Part shown: piece after piece, positions 32,291-43,795 of the stretch
Layout of the letters: every line of letters begins with the position of its first letter
Position numbering within the stretch: the stretch's first letter is position 1
Assembly: GCF_029784135.1 (NCBI RefSeq)
Contig: NC_073746.1
Coordinates: 39,633,378 to 39,697,377 of the forward strand
Length of the DNA stretch: 64,000 nt
Source of the DNA: Toxorhynchites rutilus septentrionalis
Lineage: Eukaryota > Arthropoda > Insecta > Diptera > Culicidae
Direction: 5' to 3'
Notes under the pieces: generated by a model
Databases searched by the model: none
Told to the model about the DNA's origin: nothing
What the model saw: the letters and a program-made list of their open reading frames with translations, nothing else
Translations under genes and position numbers: made by a program

Positions 32291-33712
32291 TGAATACATA
32301 AAAAAGAATTTGCTGTGTCAGTTCACATAAGCAAATTTAGAATACAGCGTTGTAAAAATACATTGCTTCAGACGGGGCCTACTTTGAATGCGAGAATATA
32401 AATTTGCATAGCATTCGAAAAAAAACGCAAATTCCCGAAAAAAAAACTCTCAAATAAACTTGTAAATTCCCATATATACCCTTTTTTATTACCATGTTCT
32501 CAAGTTCATATTGACATCCGGTAACGCATACCTTTCGCAATTCGAGTATCAATACAAAAATCATGACAAATAAAATGAAATGAAAAAAAGAAAAGTGATG
32601 AAATTTGATATATAGTTTTAAATCAATTTATACCACATTATTTCTAAACTTACATTTTCCTTTTTTTTTATTACATTTTACAAGAAGTGGAATTTCGTGT
32701 CAACGTAAATTAGAAAACGTTAGGCGATTGTCAGAAGTTATTATGCCAATTTCCTCCAAATTGTTTCTGTCAAGCAAACAAGCATGTAATCTTACACGTG
32801 AGAAAACACTACAGGAATGAAAAGTTCCGGGGCTCAAACGAGTTATAGCGTCTAATATTGGGCCGTATAGGGCATATTGGAAAAAATAATTCTCCTTGTT
32901 TGAAGTTTTGTTTATTGGAAAAATCTATTGTGTATTCTTGTTTGCAAATTAAAGATAACCACTACTTTCTTGCCCAATAGACGTAAGATAAATGATGTTG
33001 GTTTGTCCAGTCTAAAATATGATCTTGGTTTGTCCACTGTTTAGAATGCTCTAGTACAGCGCACCTTTGTCAAATCAGATATTCAAATGTTTCAAATAAA
33101 TAAAATTGTCTTTTTCATGATTCACAGTAGTTTTGTAGGATATTTTCACGGATTCACATGTTTTAAAAGTTTAAAAAATCGAACCTCATTCGAGCTAACA
33201 TTTAATCAATCACCAGATAATTATTTGGTACGTTTTCAGACCTTTTTTGGATTATAACACTTACAAATATTATAAACATCAATCTTGCACGCTACTCGTA
33301 TCAGATTTATATATCTAAATCATGTAATTAATGCATCTCGATGACCTTAATTCTGATTATGGTTTGTCCGTTGATGCGCTGATGTTGGTTACAAGTGGCT
33401 ATATTATTAAAATTTGGTTTTATTCGAACCAGAAGATCATTCATTGGAGGGTGTTCTGAGATTGAACCCATTCGCTCAATAAGTGGACATGCAAACGTTA
33501 TGGATACCGAGACAACCTGGTCAAGTTGCAACGACGACATCTAAAGGACGAGGCCCGAAACTTTCATTCCGAAGAGTATCTGTGAAGCACTCTCCAACCA
33601 AAAAAAAATGTCAGCTTTGTCTCAAATATTCACAGCCCAGCGAAGCGAATCATACTATCGACAGCAATATCAACCCCAACACACCTCAACAAATCCTCAG
33701 GGTTCCACTTAC

Positions 33713-34753
33713 CTTCGACGTAATGAGCGATCCTCCACCGTTTCTGCCACCACTGTCAACCGACTCGGTGCTCTTGCCGAAGCTTCCGATCGAAGTCATC
33801 ATCAGCGCTCGGCTGTTGAGTTTCGCGTCATGTGAAAAATCCAAACTCCTTTTCGATCTCGAATCTTTCGCCATCATATTCTGCCTAGGTCCGTCAACCC
33901 TTTCCTCCCCTCCTGGGTTGTTCTCCTTCTCATCCTCTTCATTCAACGAAATCAATTTCACCGCATTGGACGATTCGGTCGCCTGGACTGGATCCGAGCC
34001 ACTGTCCTGGCTAGCCTCTCCCTCCTGGACGCCCCCTTCGTCACCGCCGCTGCCATTGTTGTACACCCATTCGTCACCCTCCGACGAGCTGGTCGATTCC
34101 TCCGATTTGGTGCGCTCGCTGGAGTCTTTGTTCAGCTCGGAATCGGTGTCGAGATGCTTAAAGTAAAATGTGGCACAATTTTTCGACTTCCGAGTGGATC
34201 GATTGAACTTGGACAAATCGTTGATTTTGTTGCGCTTCTGTTTTCCCTGCTGACCACCAGTGCTGCGGACTAGCTGCTTCTGTTCACTGGGAGCTTTCTT
34301 CAGAGGTTGGCTAGAGGCATCCCCGTTGAAATTCCGACTGCCATTATTGTTGATCAAGTCTTGTGCGCTGGGCTCCCGATTTATGCCGTCCACGTTGTCC
34401 GTGGCGACCACTTCTAGGGGGCCATCATCACTGATATCGGCAAGGGTATTGGTAGTGTAGGCCGTCGTAGTACTGCTGCTGTTAGTGATCAGCGACAAAT
34501 TATGGCTATCTAATTCTAGTATAGGACTGTGTGCAGTCGCCGCTTCCGGCTGATTCAGCGCGAAGGAAGACATGCCCGGTGATGCGCTGCTGCTAGTTAT
34601 GGCCGTCGTGAAAGCCTTGGAACTGCCGCAGCCGTGCTGCTCCTGCTGACTATGGTAGGTAATAATGTTCGGTACAATCTCACAATCGCTGCCCTCGGAA
34701 TCGGCATCGAAACCAGCGCTCGAGAGTTTCTTCACTTTACCCCATTCTTCTTC
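33713..34753 (-). CDS. klar: Klarsicht-like gene, exon C
   Basis: 1,041-bp exon (347 codons), phase 0 at both ends; acceptor GCAG before 34753, donor GTAAGT at 33712. It begins 'EEEWGKVKKLSSAGFDADSE'. The rest is low-complexity, acidic, Ser/Asn/Thr-rich sequence with basic islands ('GKQKRNKINDLSKFNRSTRK'), acidic runs ('SSSEGDEWVYNNGSGGDEGG') and a Lys/Arg-Ser segment near the end ('DSRSKRSLDFSHD'). No domain is recognised. After it the gene jumps about 19 kb to exon D through a transposon-packed intron. Confidence 0.7.
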
Positions 34754-34819
34754 CTGCAATGGAGGAAAACGAGAACTCATTAAATGGATTCCGGAGTACG
34801 CTTAGACATAGGTACTTAC

Positions 34820-34948
34820 GCCACTAATGCAGTCATTCTTCACGGAATCCGGTGATTTTGATTTACCGCTGGTGGAATCGCCGAGTCGGGCTAACTTGTT
34901 GGCCGGTTCCTCATCCGTATCCGATAGACTGGCGTTGTTATCTGAGCT
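34820..34948 (-). CDS. klar: Klarsicht-like gene, exon B
   Basis: 129-bp exon (43 codons), phase 0 at both ends; acceptor CACAG before 34948, donor GTAAGT at 34819. It encodes 'SSDNNASLSDTDEEPANKLA', 'RLGDSTSGKSKSPDSVKNDC' and 'ISG', acidic and Ser-rich. Introns on both sides are short (66 and 103 bp), so its joins to exons A and C are among the most secure in the gene. Confidence 0.75.
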
Positions 34949-35051
34949 CTGTGGGTTGCAAAAAATCAATTATATCGGTACCGTATTACCCGCGCGCTTA
35001 TCGCATCGATTGGGGATAGAGACGCAGTATTGATTAGTCGTTCGCACTTAC

Positions 35052-35417
35052 CGAAGCTTTGTTATCTAGCAATCGCTCGAGTAGATATTTAATTTCGAAA
35101 GCCTTTAGATATAACAGGTGATAGCGTCTTTCGAGCCCCTTTACCACGCTGTTTTCCTTCGGCTTAGCACCACCACTGAGCTGCTTTGTGACACCCGACT
35201 TCTGCCCTGTGCCGTTGTGGGCTTCTACTTCGGGTGTTAGGGATCCAGAGCCGGAAGTTGGTCCACCGCAATTGACGCCCGTCGATGTAGAAGACGCTAG
35301 ACTGGAAATCCCCGAGACGTTAGCGCAAAATTTGCTAGCCTTGGCCGACTTGCGCTCGTATGCACGTACACACGCCGCTACTGCCCGCGAATTGGATTCT
35401 ATTTCACGGTAGATCTC
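35052..35417 (-). CDS. klar: Klarsicht-like gene, exon A (5'-most recognised)
   Basis: 366-bp exon (122 codons), phase 0 at both ends; acceptor TTTTTTGCAG before 35417, donor GTAAGT at 35051. It begins 'EIYREIESNSRAVAACVRAY', a helical stretch, then a Ser/Gly/Thr linker, then 'VVKGLERRYHLLYLKAFEIK' and 'YLLERLLDNK', which looks like helices of a spectrin-like repeat as in Klarsicht, nesprins or AKAP6. The phase-0 acceptor means at least one more upstream exon, not securely found in the remaining 28.6 kb. If Klarsicht: a cytoplasmic linker between the nuclear envelope or organelles and microtubule motors. Confidence 0.68.
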
Positions 35418-36081
35418 CTGCAAAGAAAAAAATGGGAAAAAGCGAAAACCAATTAGTTGAGATATGTGAGGGAGAAAGAAACAAGTGTAAAGTGAGTTAT
35501 GGTGTCATAACCGGGGAGAAATTCACTGCCCATCTTCGGCGGAGTGCTAATTCGAATGGTGTGGGTCTTTTACAAAGTGGATTTCTTCCGCAGAAAGGCA
35601 AGGTTACGAGAAATTGTAATAAGAGTATGTGACATCGAAAAGTAATACAGACGGTAATGTGATTCGTCGATGTTTTGAGGTATACTGTTGTAACCTCGAT
35701 TCGCATCTTTCCATAGGTGCAGTTCCACGCCAAATTAGTGGATTAGTCCATTTTGATTCGACTTATTTCGATTTTTAAAAGATCTCTTACACGAGGTGGA
35801 GGCTACTTATTGTAAAATAGAACTACTTATTGGAGCTTTTATATTGCAAAACGTCTTTCCTGTCGAAATATGTTAATTTACATTTTCATTGGAATATTAC
35901 TGGGTACCGTTTCCGACTCACCAAAATTTAAAAAAAAAATTGAATATTCTAAAAGCATGAAGTAATTTGAACACTGTGAAATCAATGTGAAATTACTATA
36001 AAAATAGAATCTACATGCAATATTTCCTTTCAAACGAACAGAGCCTTTACACAGTCTCAATTTAAAATGGTCATAAAATAA
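35418..36081. other. no gene recognised
   Basis: Intron 5' of exon A on the minus strand. AT-rich with no repeat ends seen before the MITE at 36082. Confidence 0.45.
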
Positions 36082-36957
36082 CCCAGCAAACATTAAATCG
36101 TATAACTTTTGCACATGCTAGGTCACATATAAATTCGAATCAAATTAAAATCGTATAAAATATCAATCAAAGAATGCATCATGCAAAACCGAAATCCTAT
36201 AAAATTCAATAACACGATTTTGTATATCGTTAATGAATTATGTCGTATATCGGTATAACAATCATATCGTAATATGCGGCTTTATATGCGTATAAAATAT
36301 GACATAACGTATATCTCCTACATTTTTGTGTGTATAGGCCAGTTATGTATATCATATATCATCCAAATGTGTCTTGGACGTGTCTTGGACACCTCAAATT
36401 ATGGCTATTGATACGATTTCATGTTTGTTCGGTATACATCATGTATATCTGAAATCGTATAAAATATAAAAAATGTGACATAAATATTCTTATAAAAATA
36501 AATGTTTTGTCGTGATGTTATAAATCAAAGCTCACAAAACTATTTTCTGACATTCGTTTTTTTTCTATGTCTGTAGCAAATTGTGTATTTATATGGTCAA
36601 TAGTCGTATAAGGCGCAAATATAAATCGCATGTTCATCCAAACTAATCAAACATGTATTTTATACGCATAAAAAGCCTTACACAACGATGCTTTTTACAC
36701 TAATATGCGATTTGATCCGGCAATGCTATATAAAATGAATAGGATGAGCGTATATAATTCCGCATATCGCTATACTAAGATGATCGATATGCTGATATAC
36801 GACTTAATCCATCAATGATGCGGAAATTGTGTTTTTGCATTTTATACGATTTCGGATAAACAAGATGCATTCTTTGATCGATAATTTATACGATTGTAAT
36901 TTGATACGAATTTATGTGCGACCTAGCATGTGCAAAAGTTTTTTTTATGTTTGCTGG
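36082..36957. mobile_element. ~875-bp MITE, TAA target, >140-bp inverted ends
   Basis: Ends CCCAGCAAACATTAAATCG and, reversed on the right, CCAGCAAACATAAAAAAAAC, both continuing ACTTTTGCACATGCTAGGTC. The arms stay alignable for over 140 bp (including 'tcaaagaatgcatc'). TAA flanks both sides (36079-36081, 36958-36960). A 3-bp TWA target fits PIF/Harbinger. A second copy of the last ~20 bp (ATGTTTGCTGGTAAT) follows at 36970-36984. Confidence 0.82.
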
Positions 36958-37009
36958 TAATTTAATTTAATGTTTGCTGGTAATATATCGCCTCCTTTTT
37001 TGCATGTAT

Positions 37010-38690
37010 TTGCTAGTCCTATTTTTGTCCACTAATCATGCACATCACAACTGTAATTTCATCACGGAGCAATTTTATTTTTGAGGCGCAACATTCGTTC
37101 TCCTGCTTTTGTAAATCCACATCGTAGAGACCCAAAAACAATTCCATTATTACATTAATGATTGTTGGATTGAGAAAATTTCTAGGATTTAACATTACAG
37201 TACCCTTGAGGGTCAAATCGTTGAAATCGAACCTTTTTCTCATCTGCTTAATCATCGCCACGTATTATGAATTTTACTTTCATAAAAATATGTGCCTGTC
37301 TGTACTGTAGGACAACAATTCTTAATTTGTACCAGAGATTGAAATGCTTACCAATTTGAGAGAAATAAAACATCTATTTTCGCCCACAGGGAAAAGTAGT
37401 TGAAAATATAGGAGACGAGAGAATGTTATACGCTCTCTTCGATACTCGCTAGAAGCGCTAAGCCGATTTATATTTTTCGGCGAGTTATGATTGCAGAAAA
37501 ATGGTTTCGTTTTCAGTGAATCCTTGATGCTGATAATGGTTTTTCACTTCTTCAGTACAGCTGAAAATATTGTATGGAAACATGCGGTGGCATCGTGAAG
37601 TGAACATGAGATGGGTTAATATTTTTAAAATTCAGACGCTGTCCAAATGCAGGTCGTTTAGACGCTGTCTAAACAGGCTAACATTGGTAAAATTAGCTCT
37701 GATTTTTTGCTCCATATTTTCAGTACTAAATGAGAGACGAAAAAGCATTCTCGTTGAATTTCAGAGGGGAAGATTTTCCCACATCTCTTTCACTCTGAAA
37801 AAGAATTTTCGGTGAAAACAAAGAGACGAAAATTCCAACATTACACGACTCATCGAAAACTAGATTGATTGACTGAATATTTTTCTAACAGCCGAGCGAG
37901 AATTTCGAACCTATACCGAAAAAATCGTAAAAATCTATACCTTTCCGGAAAAATCCTCACAAGTGGCAACACTACTTACGTGATTTTTATTAGTTGAGAT
38001 TTCTCTGTCGAGCAACATGCCTTGAACGTATTCTGAGTGACAAGCTCCAGAATATGAGTAGCCTCAGTGCAAGTCGGAAGAAATTTGTTTGACGAAAAAT
38101 CTTCCAACCCTTGTGAACAAAATGTTCCGTAAGTTAACATGTATGCGATGCGATTGATCACGAAGTACAATGTAGGCAATGTAGGTCGAGTGTTGAAATA
38201 TTCCAAGAGTTCAGAAAATCGGCTGTTAGAATATTCTAAAAGCAACAAAGCATGTGATGTGATAGTTTACGAAATATATTATAGATTCGTTTTATTGTAG
38301 ATAGGCTTTCAAGTGAAAGTTTCTCATGCATAACATCCGTCGTTGGATGTCAAAATATGTGGAAAATAGAATATTCTCGAGTCAATAAGACACGATATGT
38401 ATTGTAGATCCTTCTTATTGTAGAGAGGTTTCTTGGTGACCTTCACAGGTTTCTCATAGATAACTTCCGTTGTCGGGTGTCGAAATCATATATAATCGTA
38501 TCATATTCATTGTTATAATATTCCAGAAAGTATAGAATCGTACGTCCGGCTGTGTATTACTTTAAATACATTCGATTTTTGAGATTTCGTTTCGTCGAGC
38601 AGTTTAGAGTTAGCGTTTACAGAATCACATCACTTACCGCAGTGAATCCTGATTTTTAACCTATCCCACTAACAAATATCCCTTCCATGA
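37010..38690. other. no gene; a diverged tandem pair near 38.3-38.5 kb
   Basis: AT-rich unique DNA. Around 38270-38490 a ~120-bp unit is repeated with divergence (ATTGTAGAT...AGTTTCTCAT / AGGTTTCTCATAGATAAC, then 'cgtcgttggatgtc' / 'cgttgtcgggtgtc'). 38690-38850 is GC-richer ('cttccctt', 'aaggacgtggccgg') and may be a LINE 3'-UTR fragment; I could not confirm it. Confidence 0.4.
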
Positions 38691-39499
38691 TAAACGCTAG
38701 GGAACCACGCTATAGAGGCGACCCTTCTGGCCTTCGGGCGGCGAATATCATACTAACATTCCTTCCCTTCCTCTGGTGACTGTAAGGACGTGGCCGGTGT
38801 CGTTATTGACCATTTAAAGCTCGAATCACCGAAAATTGCACAACGAGAATGATTTGCTAGTCCCAAGCGTCATTCTGTGTGTTCTTTGTGTAATTTGGTT
38901 GGTTCAGATCAATCATGGAGAGCAACTACGAACTGTACAGTCTACCCAAGCTCAAGCTCAAGCATATTATATGATGATTCGATGCGTTCATGACAACGTC
39001 ATTTTACGATGTCGTGAGTAATGCCACCAATTCATGGTCTAGGTATACGCGAAAATAGATAACGAACGACTTCTATTCCTACGACATAATAAACAGGAGC
39101 GTCGTGAGGACTAATATATTAAGTTGCGAGACGCTACCATGAGCAACGCCGACACAGCCTTTGCTATTGCCAGGCCGAAACGCAACGCATTGACATGACA
39201 TCAAGGCTCATATGTTCAAAAAAAAAAAGAAGTATTTAATGAGTTTCATTACATCATTAAACGTATTCTGCTCCCACACGTTGCTGAATGTATTCGATTG
39301 AACGGCAAAATCGAAGATTATCTCATACAAGCATTTTTAGTTTGATTAGTTGGAAAAATACGCCCTGAGGAAATCGATAGTGTGATTTCATCGAATATTC
39401 CAGATCCGTCTACTGATCAACTACTACATATCGTGTGCGCTTATAGAAATTTCTCGCACTGTGTTTTCAATATTGAATTCAATATGTTTATTTCTGAAT

Positions 39500-39815
39500 G
39501 TTTTGAGAGTTCAGAGAGTTCTGAGGGTTCAAAGAATTCAGTGGGTTCAGAAAATTCAGAGAATTCAGATTATAATACAGATTCAGAGATATCAGAGACT
39601 TCAAAGTGTTCAGAGAGATCAAAAAGTTAAAAGAGTTCAGAGAGTTCAGAATTCAGTCCAGAGTGCAGAGTTAAAAGTACAGTTCAGTGCTCAGAATTCA
39701 GAGTTGAGAGTTCAGAGCTCAGCGTTCAGATTTTAAAGTTTAGAGTTCAGTGTTCACAGTTCAGACTAAAGAGTTCAGGGTTCATATTACAAAATTTGGA
39801 GTTCAGAGTTCCGTC
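39500..39815. repeat. degenerate ~9-bp minisatellite (GAGAGTTCA)n
   Basis: About 300 bp of imperfect GAGAGTTCA/CAGAGTTCA units. The Ser/Glu-rich ORF it creates (to 39630) is composition only. Confidence 0.9.
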
Positions 39816-40083
39816 GCTAAATAAAACAACGTTTGGAAACGATGATAAATTCTGTTTCGATAAGTTTGTACTCAAAGGTTTTTCACATGTTTTATATACA
39901 CACAAATATAACTTTTTGTCCACGCATCACTTGAGAACGTGTCGGTGTTTTTATATTGTTGTGTCCGCTTCCGGACAAAGAATGTTTGTATAGCGTGAAA
40001 AGTTAGAAAATAAGAAAATAGGAAAATTCGAAAAAAAAATTATTTCCCACGCGATCGTAGCGCATGCACAGTGAAGCGAAAAT

Positions 40084-40867
40084 GGTCGGGATTCTGCCAA
40101 AACGAACCAAGCGCCAAAAACATTATTCTGAGATATTTCAATTTGAAATTTGAGCTTCCACTAGTTGACTGTGTCTAATCACATCTATCATTTTATCGCT
40201 CACGTGTTACAAACAGAATGTCATAATACATATTTTTAATTTCACAAAATTATTCCATGTTCCACAAAGTTCGTTAAAAATAGTTTTACCATCTTGGGCC
40301 CATTTTTAAATTTTCTGCATGGCTTCTATTTTGTATGAAAAAATAAAAAAAAATAAAAAATATGTACTTTGGATACAGCAAATTGAATTTTTATTTTGTA
40401 AATAAAAAAAGAGTACTAATTTTTTTTCTCAGTGTACATTTTTTCATATTCAACCATCAATACTCTATAACTCTTTCTAAGACACTATTTCGGTACGACT
40501 CATAGTTTTTGAGATATAAATTATTAAAAATTTCTCTTATTAAAATCGATACGCCCCTTTTCAAAAGTTACGCTTTAGTCAAAAAATTCCCAATTGCTGT
40601 GAAAAACTCATATTTCCTCCAACCCAAACGAAACACACTTTCATTGGAATCAAAAATACAAGTTTTTAAAATCTGCATTTTTAGGACGATTTCATTTGGA
40701 ATTGCTGTTTTGCAGCCAGAGCGAACCAAGTACATGCTAGCCATTAACATAATATCATCAATATGGTCATTTTACAGTCGATAGATTATTATTTCCTGCA
40801 TCCAGTGGTGTAAATAACTCAATTTTGAAAAAAATGGCGCTTGGTTCGTTTTGGCAGAACCCCGACC
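40084..40867. mobile_element. 784-bp MITE with 33-bp inverted ends
   Basis: The left end GGTCGGGATTCTGCCAAAAC continues GAACCAAGCGCCA. The right end is its reverse complement with one mismatch over about 33 bp. AAAT flanks both sides (40080-40083, 40868-40871). AT-rich and non-coding inside. Confidence 0.85.
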
Positions 40868-40871
40868 AAAT

Positions 40872-41899
40872 GTTATCTAATTTTTGTTCGCGCATCCATT
40901 GAGAACGAATCGTTCGATTCGAGTTGTTTTTATATTATTGTGTTCCTCTTCATCCGAAGAATATCTTTATGGTCTGAGGAACTGTTAAATTTTGGAGGAA
41001 ACTGGGAACACTGTCCAACATTATTAAAATATCAATCATCGCAGGTAAGATTACGACCCAAACAAAAAAAAACATCATCACCATTTCACGGTCAATGATA
41101 TTCATATTCAAATCATGCACACATAATCACGTTCCGCTGAAAACGACCCGCACACAGAACCAGGTCAAGATCACACAAATTCCTCATCGACCATCCGAAA
41201 AAATGAGAGCCGTTCGCGCGCTGTAATAAAAATCAAAAACCGAGACGAAAATCGAAAGGAGAAAATCACATAATAACGCACGCTCTGGCCGATTCTGTGT
41301 GACCCACGGTTGAATGAACCTCCAAATGTTTACCCGATAATCTCTCCTCATAAAGTGCGGTCGGTCGCATCTCTTCCCCAAGGTCTTCCATTCGACGCCG
41401 ATGATTTGAGACGACGATGGATGCTGTGATTATGCTCCTCGAAAATACACGCACGCGTAAATGGATTGGATTGCTGTCTAAACGATTTGTATTTAATTTT
41501 TCGAGAACCGAAATTCTCACCATTGTGTGTGTGTGTGGTGGGATGTGAGATCATTTCTGAAAACGAAACGGAGAGCCCTCAAAAGCTGCTTCTAAGTGTC
41601 GTCATTCAGTGGTGGGCGTTGTATTTCAAGAGGCGAAGATTAATAAACGCTTCTAATGGCCGAGCGCGCGGTTCGAAAGTTATCTCAAAGCAATAGAGGG
41701 AGAGCATGGTTTAACAAGTCGAGAATTTATGGATTTAATGTGCGTTGTGGTTAAAAAGAAATTGATAATCGTTTCATGTCGGACAATGCAACAACATGGA
41801 TTATAAATGGAAGGCTAGTTGAGCGATGAATTATGATCAAGGCATTTTGGGAACCCCATCGGATGGTTTATTTTGTATTAGAATAAATTAAGGTTTCAG
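40872..41899. other. unique intronic/flanking DNA, no gene
   Basis: 40872-41000 is a diverged direct repeat of 39905-40020 (see findings). 41050-41700 is GC-richer with no exon recognised; a GT run is near 41523-41540. Confidence 0.4.
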
Positions 41900-42391
41900 G
41901 GGGTCTTCGTAGCCACTTGGTTACGCGTTCGCTTACCAAGCGATCGGTCGTGAGTTCAAACTCAGGGCCCTCAATTGACCATCTTTGTGTTGTTATAGAA
42001 TAACTACGTCCACGCAAACATCATCAGCGATGGAGATCGATCCACGGTCGAAATTAGATCGATTCATCCATACAACTGCTCTGCTCTGCAAGAAACATCG
42101 GGCTGCTGTTCTATAAATAACCCAACAATGATCAATATCAACTGTCTCCGCTGTCCGGTCTGCTGAACAATGGAAGAACAGAAAGAATACCCTTACGCCG
42201 AAATGGCTACTACTGTGTAATTTACCATAATGTAATGGAACAGAAAACTTAACGCCTACATGGCTACTACTAACTACTGTGTAATCTACAGTTTATAGAA
42301 ACATAAACATATGTACATGTACACGATTAAAACCCGGCTCTATTACAGCTAAAATGCTAATGAGCCTAATAAATAAATGGGATAAAAAAAA
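41900..42391 (+). repeat. tRNA-derived SINE with 14-bp TSD
   Basis: The head GTCTTCGTAGCCACTTGGTT (A box) and CGGTCGTGAGTTCAAACTCA (B box GTTCAAACT) mark a polymerase III promoter. The ~490-bp body ends in an A run at 42384-42393. Flanks AATTAAGGTTTCAG (41886-41899) and AATTGAGGTTTTAG (42392-42405) match at 12 of 14. Mobilised in trans by a LINE. Confidence 0.85.
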
Positions 42392-42405
42392 AATTGAGGT
42401 TTTAG

Positions 42406-43563
42406 AATTTTGTTTTCTTTTGATCCGGTAGTGCTTTTGTTCAATTGCTTTGGAATACATAGTGAGATCATCGGAAGCGAAGCTGTTTTCTGCACTAAGT
42501 TAGCACCGATCGCTGAAAAAAAAACCGCTTCGTGTAAATTGTTTTATAACAAGCGCACCACGGAACACATTATCACCGTTCGCACCGAGCCCTGACGAAG
42601 AAAAGAGCGCGTGAAACGTTAATTAGTACTCATATTTAACCAATATCGCATCCCTTCTTTTTTCTGCGCCCATAGATTATTTATCTGACTTAAGTCGACC
42701 GGTCATATTCAAAGTACACTGCCCACCCATGAGGTAACTCAACGCGGGTAAGTCCACCGCAACGGTCCGTTCTGTTTCTCCTGTCTCTCTGCCAAGGCGA
42801 AAGTGAATCCGGAAAACAATATGGCTCACCACGTTCGGGGTGAAATTGGATAAAATCTTAACCCTTCCGCAGTCGCGCGGTCGGTCAGCCAGTCAATCAG
42901 TTTTATAACCGTGGCGAAAACATTGGCGTGGCTGGAGCGCTTTCCCACCTTTCATCGCGTGATCGATATCTTAATGAGTGAACGAAAACATAATTGTGCA
43001 GAGCGCGCGCGCTGAGGATACCACTGGGATAGAGATTCGGAAATTCCATGCGGATCCGTAGTGTTCCACCCTTTGAGATGCCGACGAACGACGATCGGAT
43101 CGGAAGGAGGGACCCATACTGTGTGCACGTATTGGTTCCGTTTATGACCGCAAAAGAGGCCCCGTCATTAGTGTCAGTTTTACGTCAGTGAACGATTATG
43201 CAAATAGAGTGCCTCGCAAACTTACGCAGAAAAAAAACTGCTGGCGGGGTGGCTTGCTGCGGCTAACTGACGACTCTTTTGCAAAATAGGATGGTCTTTA
43301 ACGTGCTTATGAAGGGCAATCTTCCGCACTATTGGATGACAGGAGAAAGTTTCCGCCGGAAAAATCCAGACCGTTATGTAACGGTAGCGGATGGACGCGA
43401 ACGCAGATTGGTTTTTAGCGAATATTGTTTTCGGAAAATTGCAAAAATTTGCGATGAACAAATCGCTAACATTGAAAACGCACACTATTAAAATTTTTCA
43501 GCTCAGTGTCAGTATCAGCATCTCACGTTCTTCATCACATTCTTTATTTCTCATACATTGTAT
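42406..43563. other. GC-richer unique DNA, no confident gene
   Basis: 42580-43270 has higher GC and CpG than its surroundings. A 66-codon frame on plus from the ATG at 43288 ('MVFNVLMKGNLPHYWMTGES'...) to 43491 has balanced composition but no recognised family, so I do not call it a gene. Confidence 0.35.
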
Positions 43564-43746
43564 TGTTACGGAATTTACGGATACTCTCTGTGCGAACTAA
43601 TTTATAATGAGAAGATGTATTCGTAGGGGAAGAAAAGGTAGACGTTAATAAAAGTTAGTCGATTATGGAATAGCAAACTGTCTGTGGACACACAGGTTAT
43701 TCGCATCTGTGATTGGAGAAACGAAAAACCAATAAATTTTGTAACA
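43564..43746 (+). repeat. 5' LTR (183 bp, 75-bp internal deletion)
   Basis: Identical to the 3' LTR except for one base (CTCTCTG versus CTCGCTG) and loss of 75 bp after AATAGCAAAC. That lost block contains the part of the LTR most likely to hold promoter or polyadenylation signals, so this copy's transcription may be impaired. Confidence 0.95.
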
Positions 43747-43764
43747 TTGGTGTCAGAAGTGGGG
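43747..43764 (+). other. primer binding site, tRNA-Leu type
   Basis: TTGGTGTCAGAAGTGGGG immediately follows the 5' LTR. TGG plus TGTCAGAAGTGGG is complementary to the 3' end of an insect-type leucine tRNA, from my memory of tRNA 3' ends. Confidence 0.65.
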
Positions 43765-43795
43765 TATAAGCATCCTCACAATACAGAAATTGGTT

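Noticed and set aside
33483..34166. 227-codon plus-strand ORF
   Set aside because: Antisense to exon C; Pro/Ser/Leu-rich composition is the complement of Glu/Asp/Ser-rich coding.
37019..38248. Minus ORFs of 80-90 codons
   Set aside because: Short, AT-driven, no homology or splice support.
38690..39010. GC-richer block with CTTCCCTT and GGACGTGGCCGG
   Set aside because: Resembles a mosquito LINE 3' UTR from memory, but ends, tail and TSD were not found, so not called as an element.
43279..43491. Plus ORF beginning MQNRMVFNVL
   Set aside because: Balanced composition but no recognised family, no splice context and an overlapping minus ORF of similar length; could be chance.
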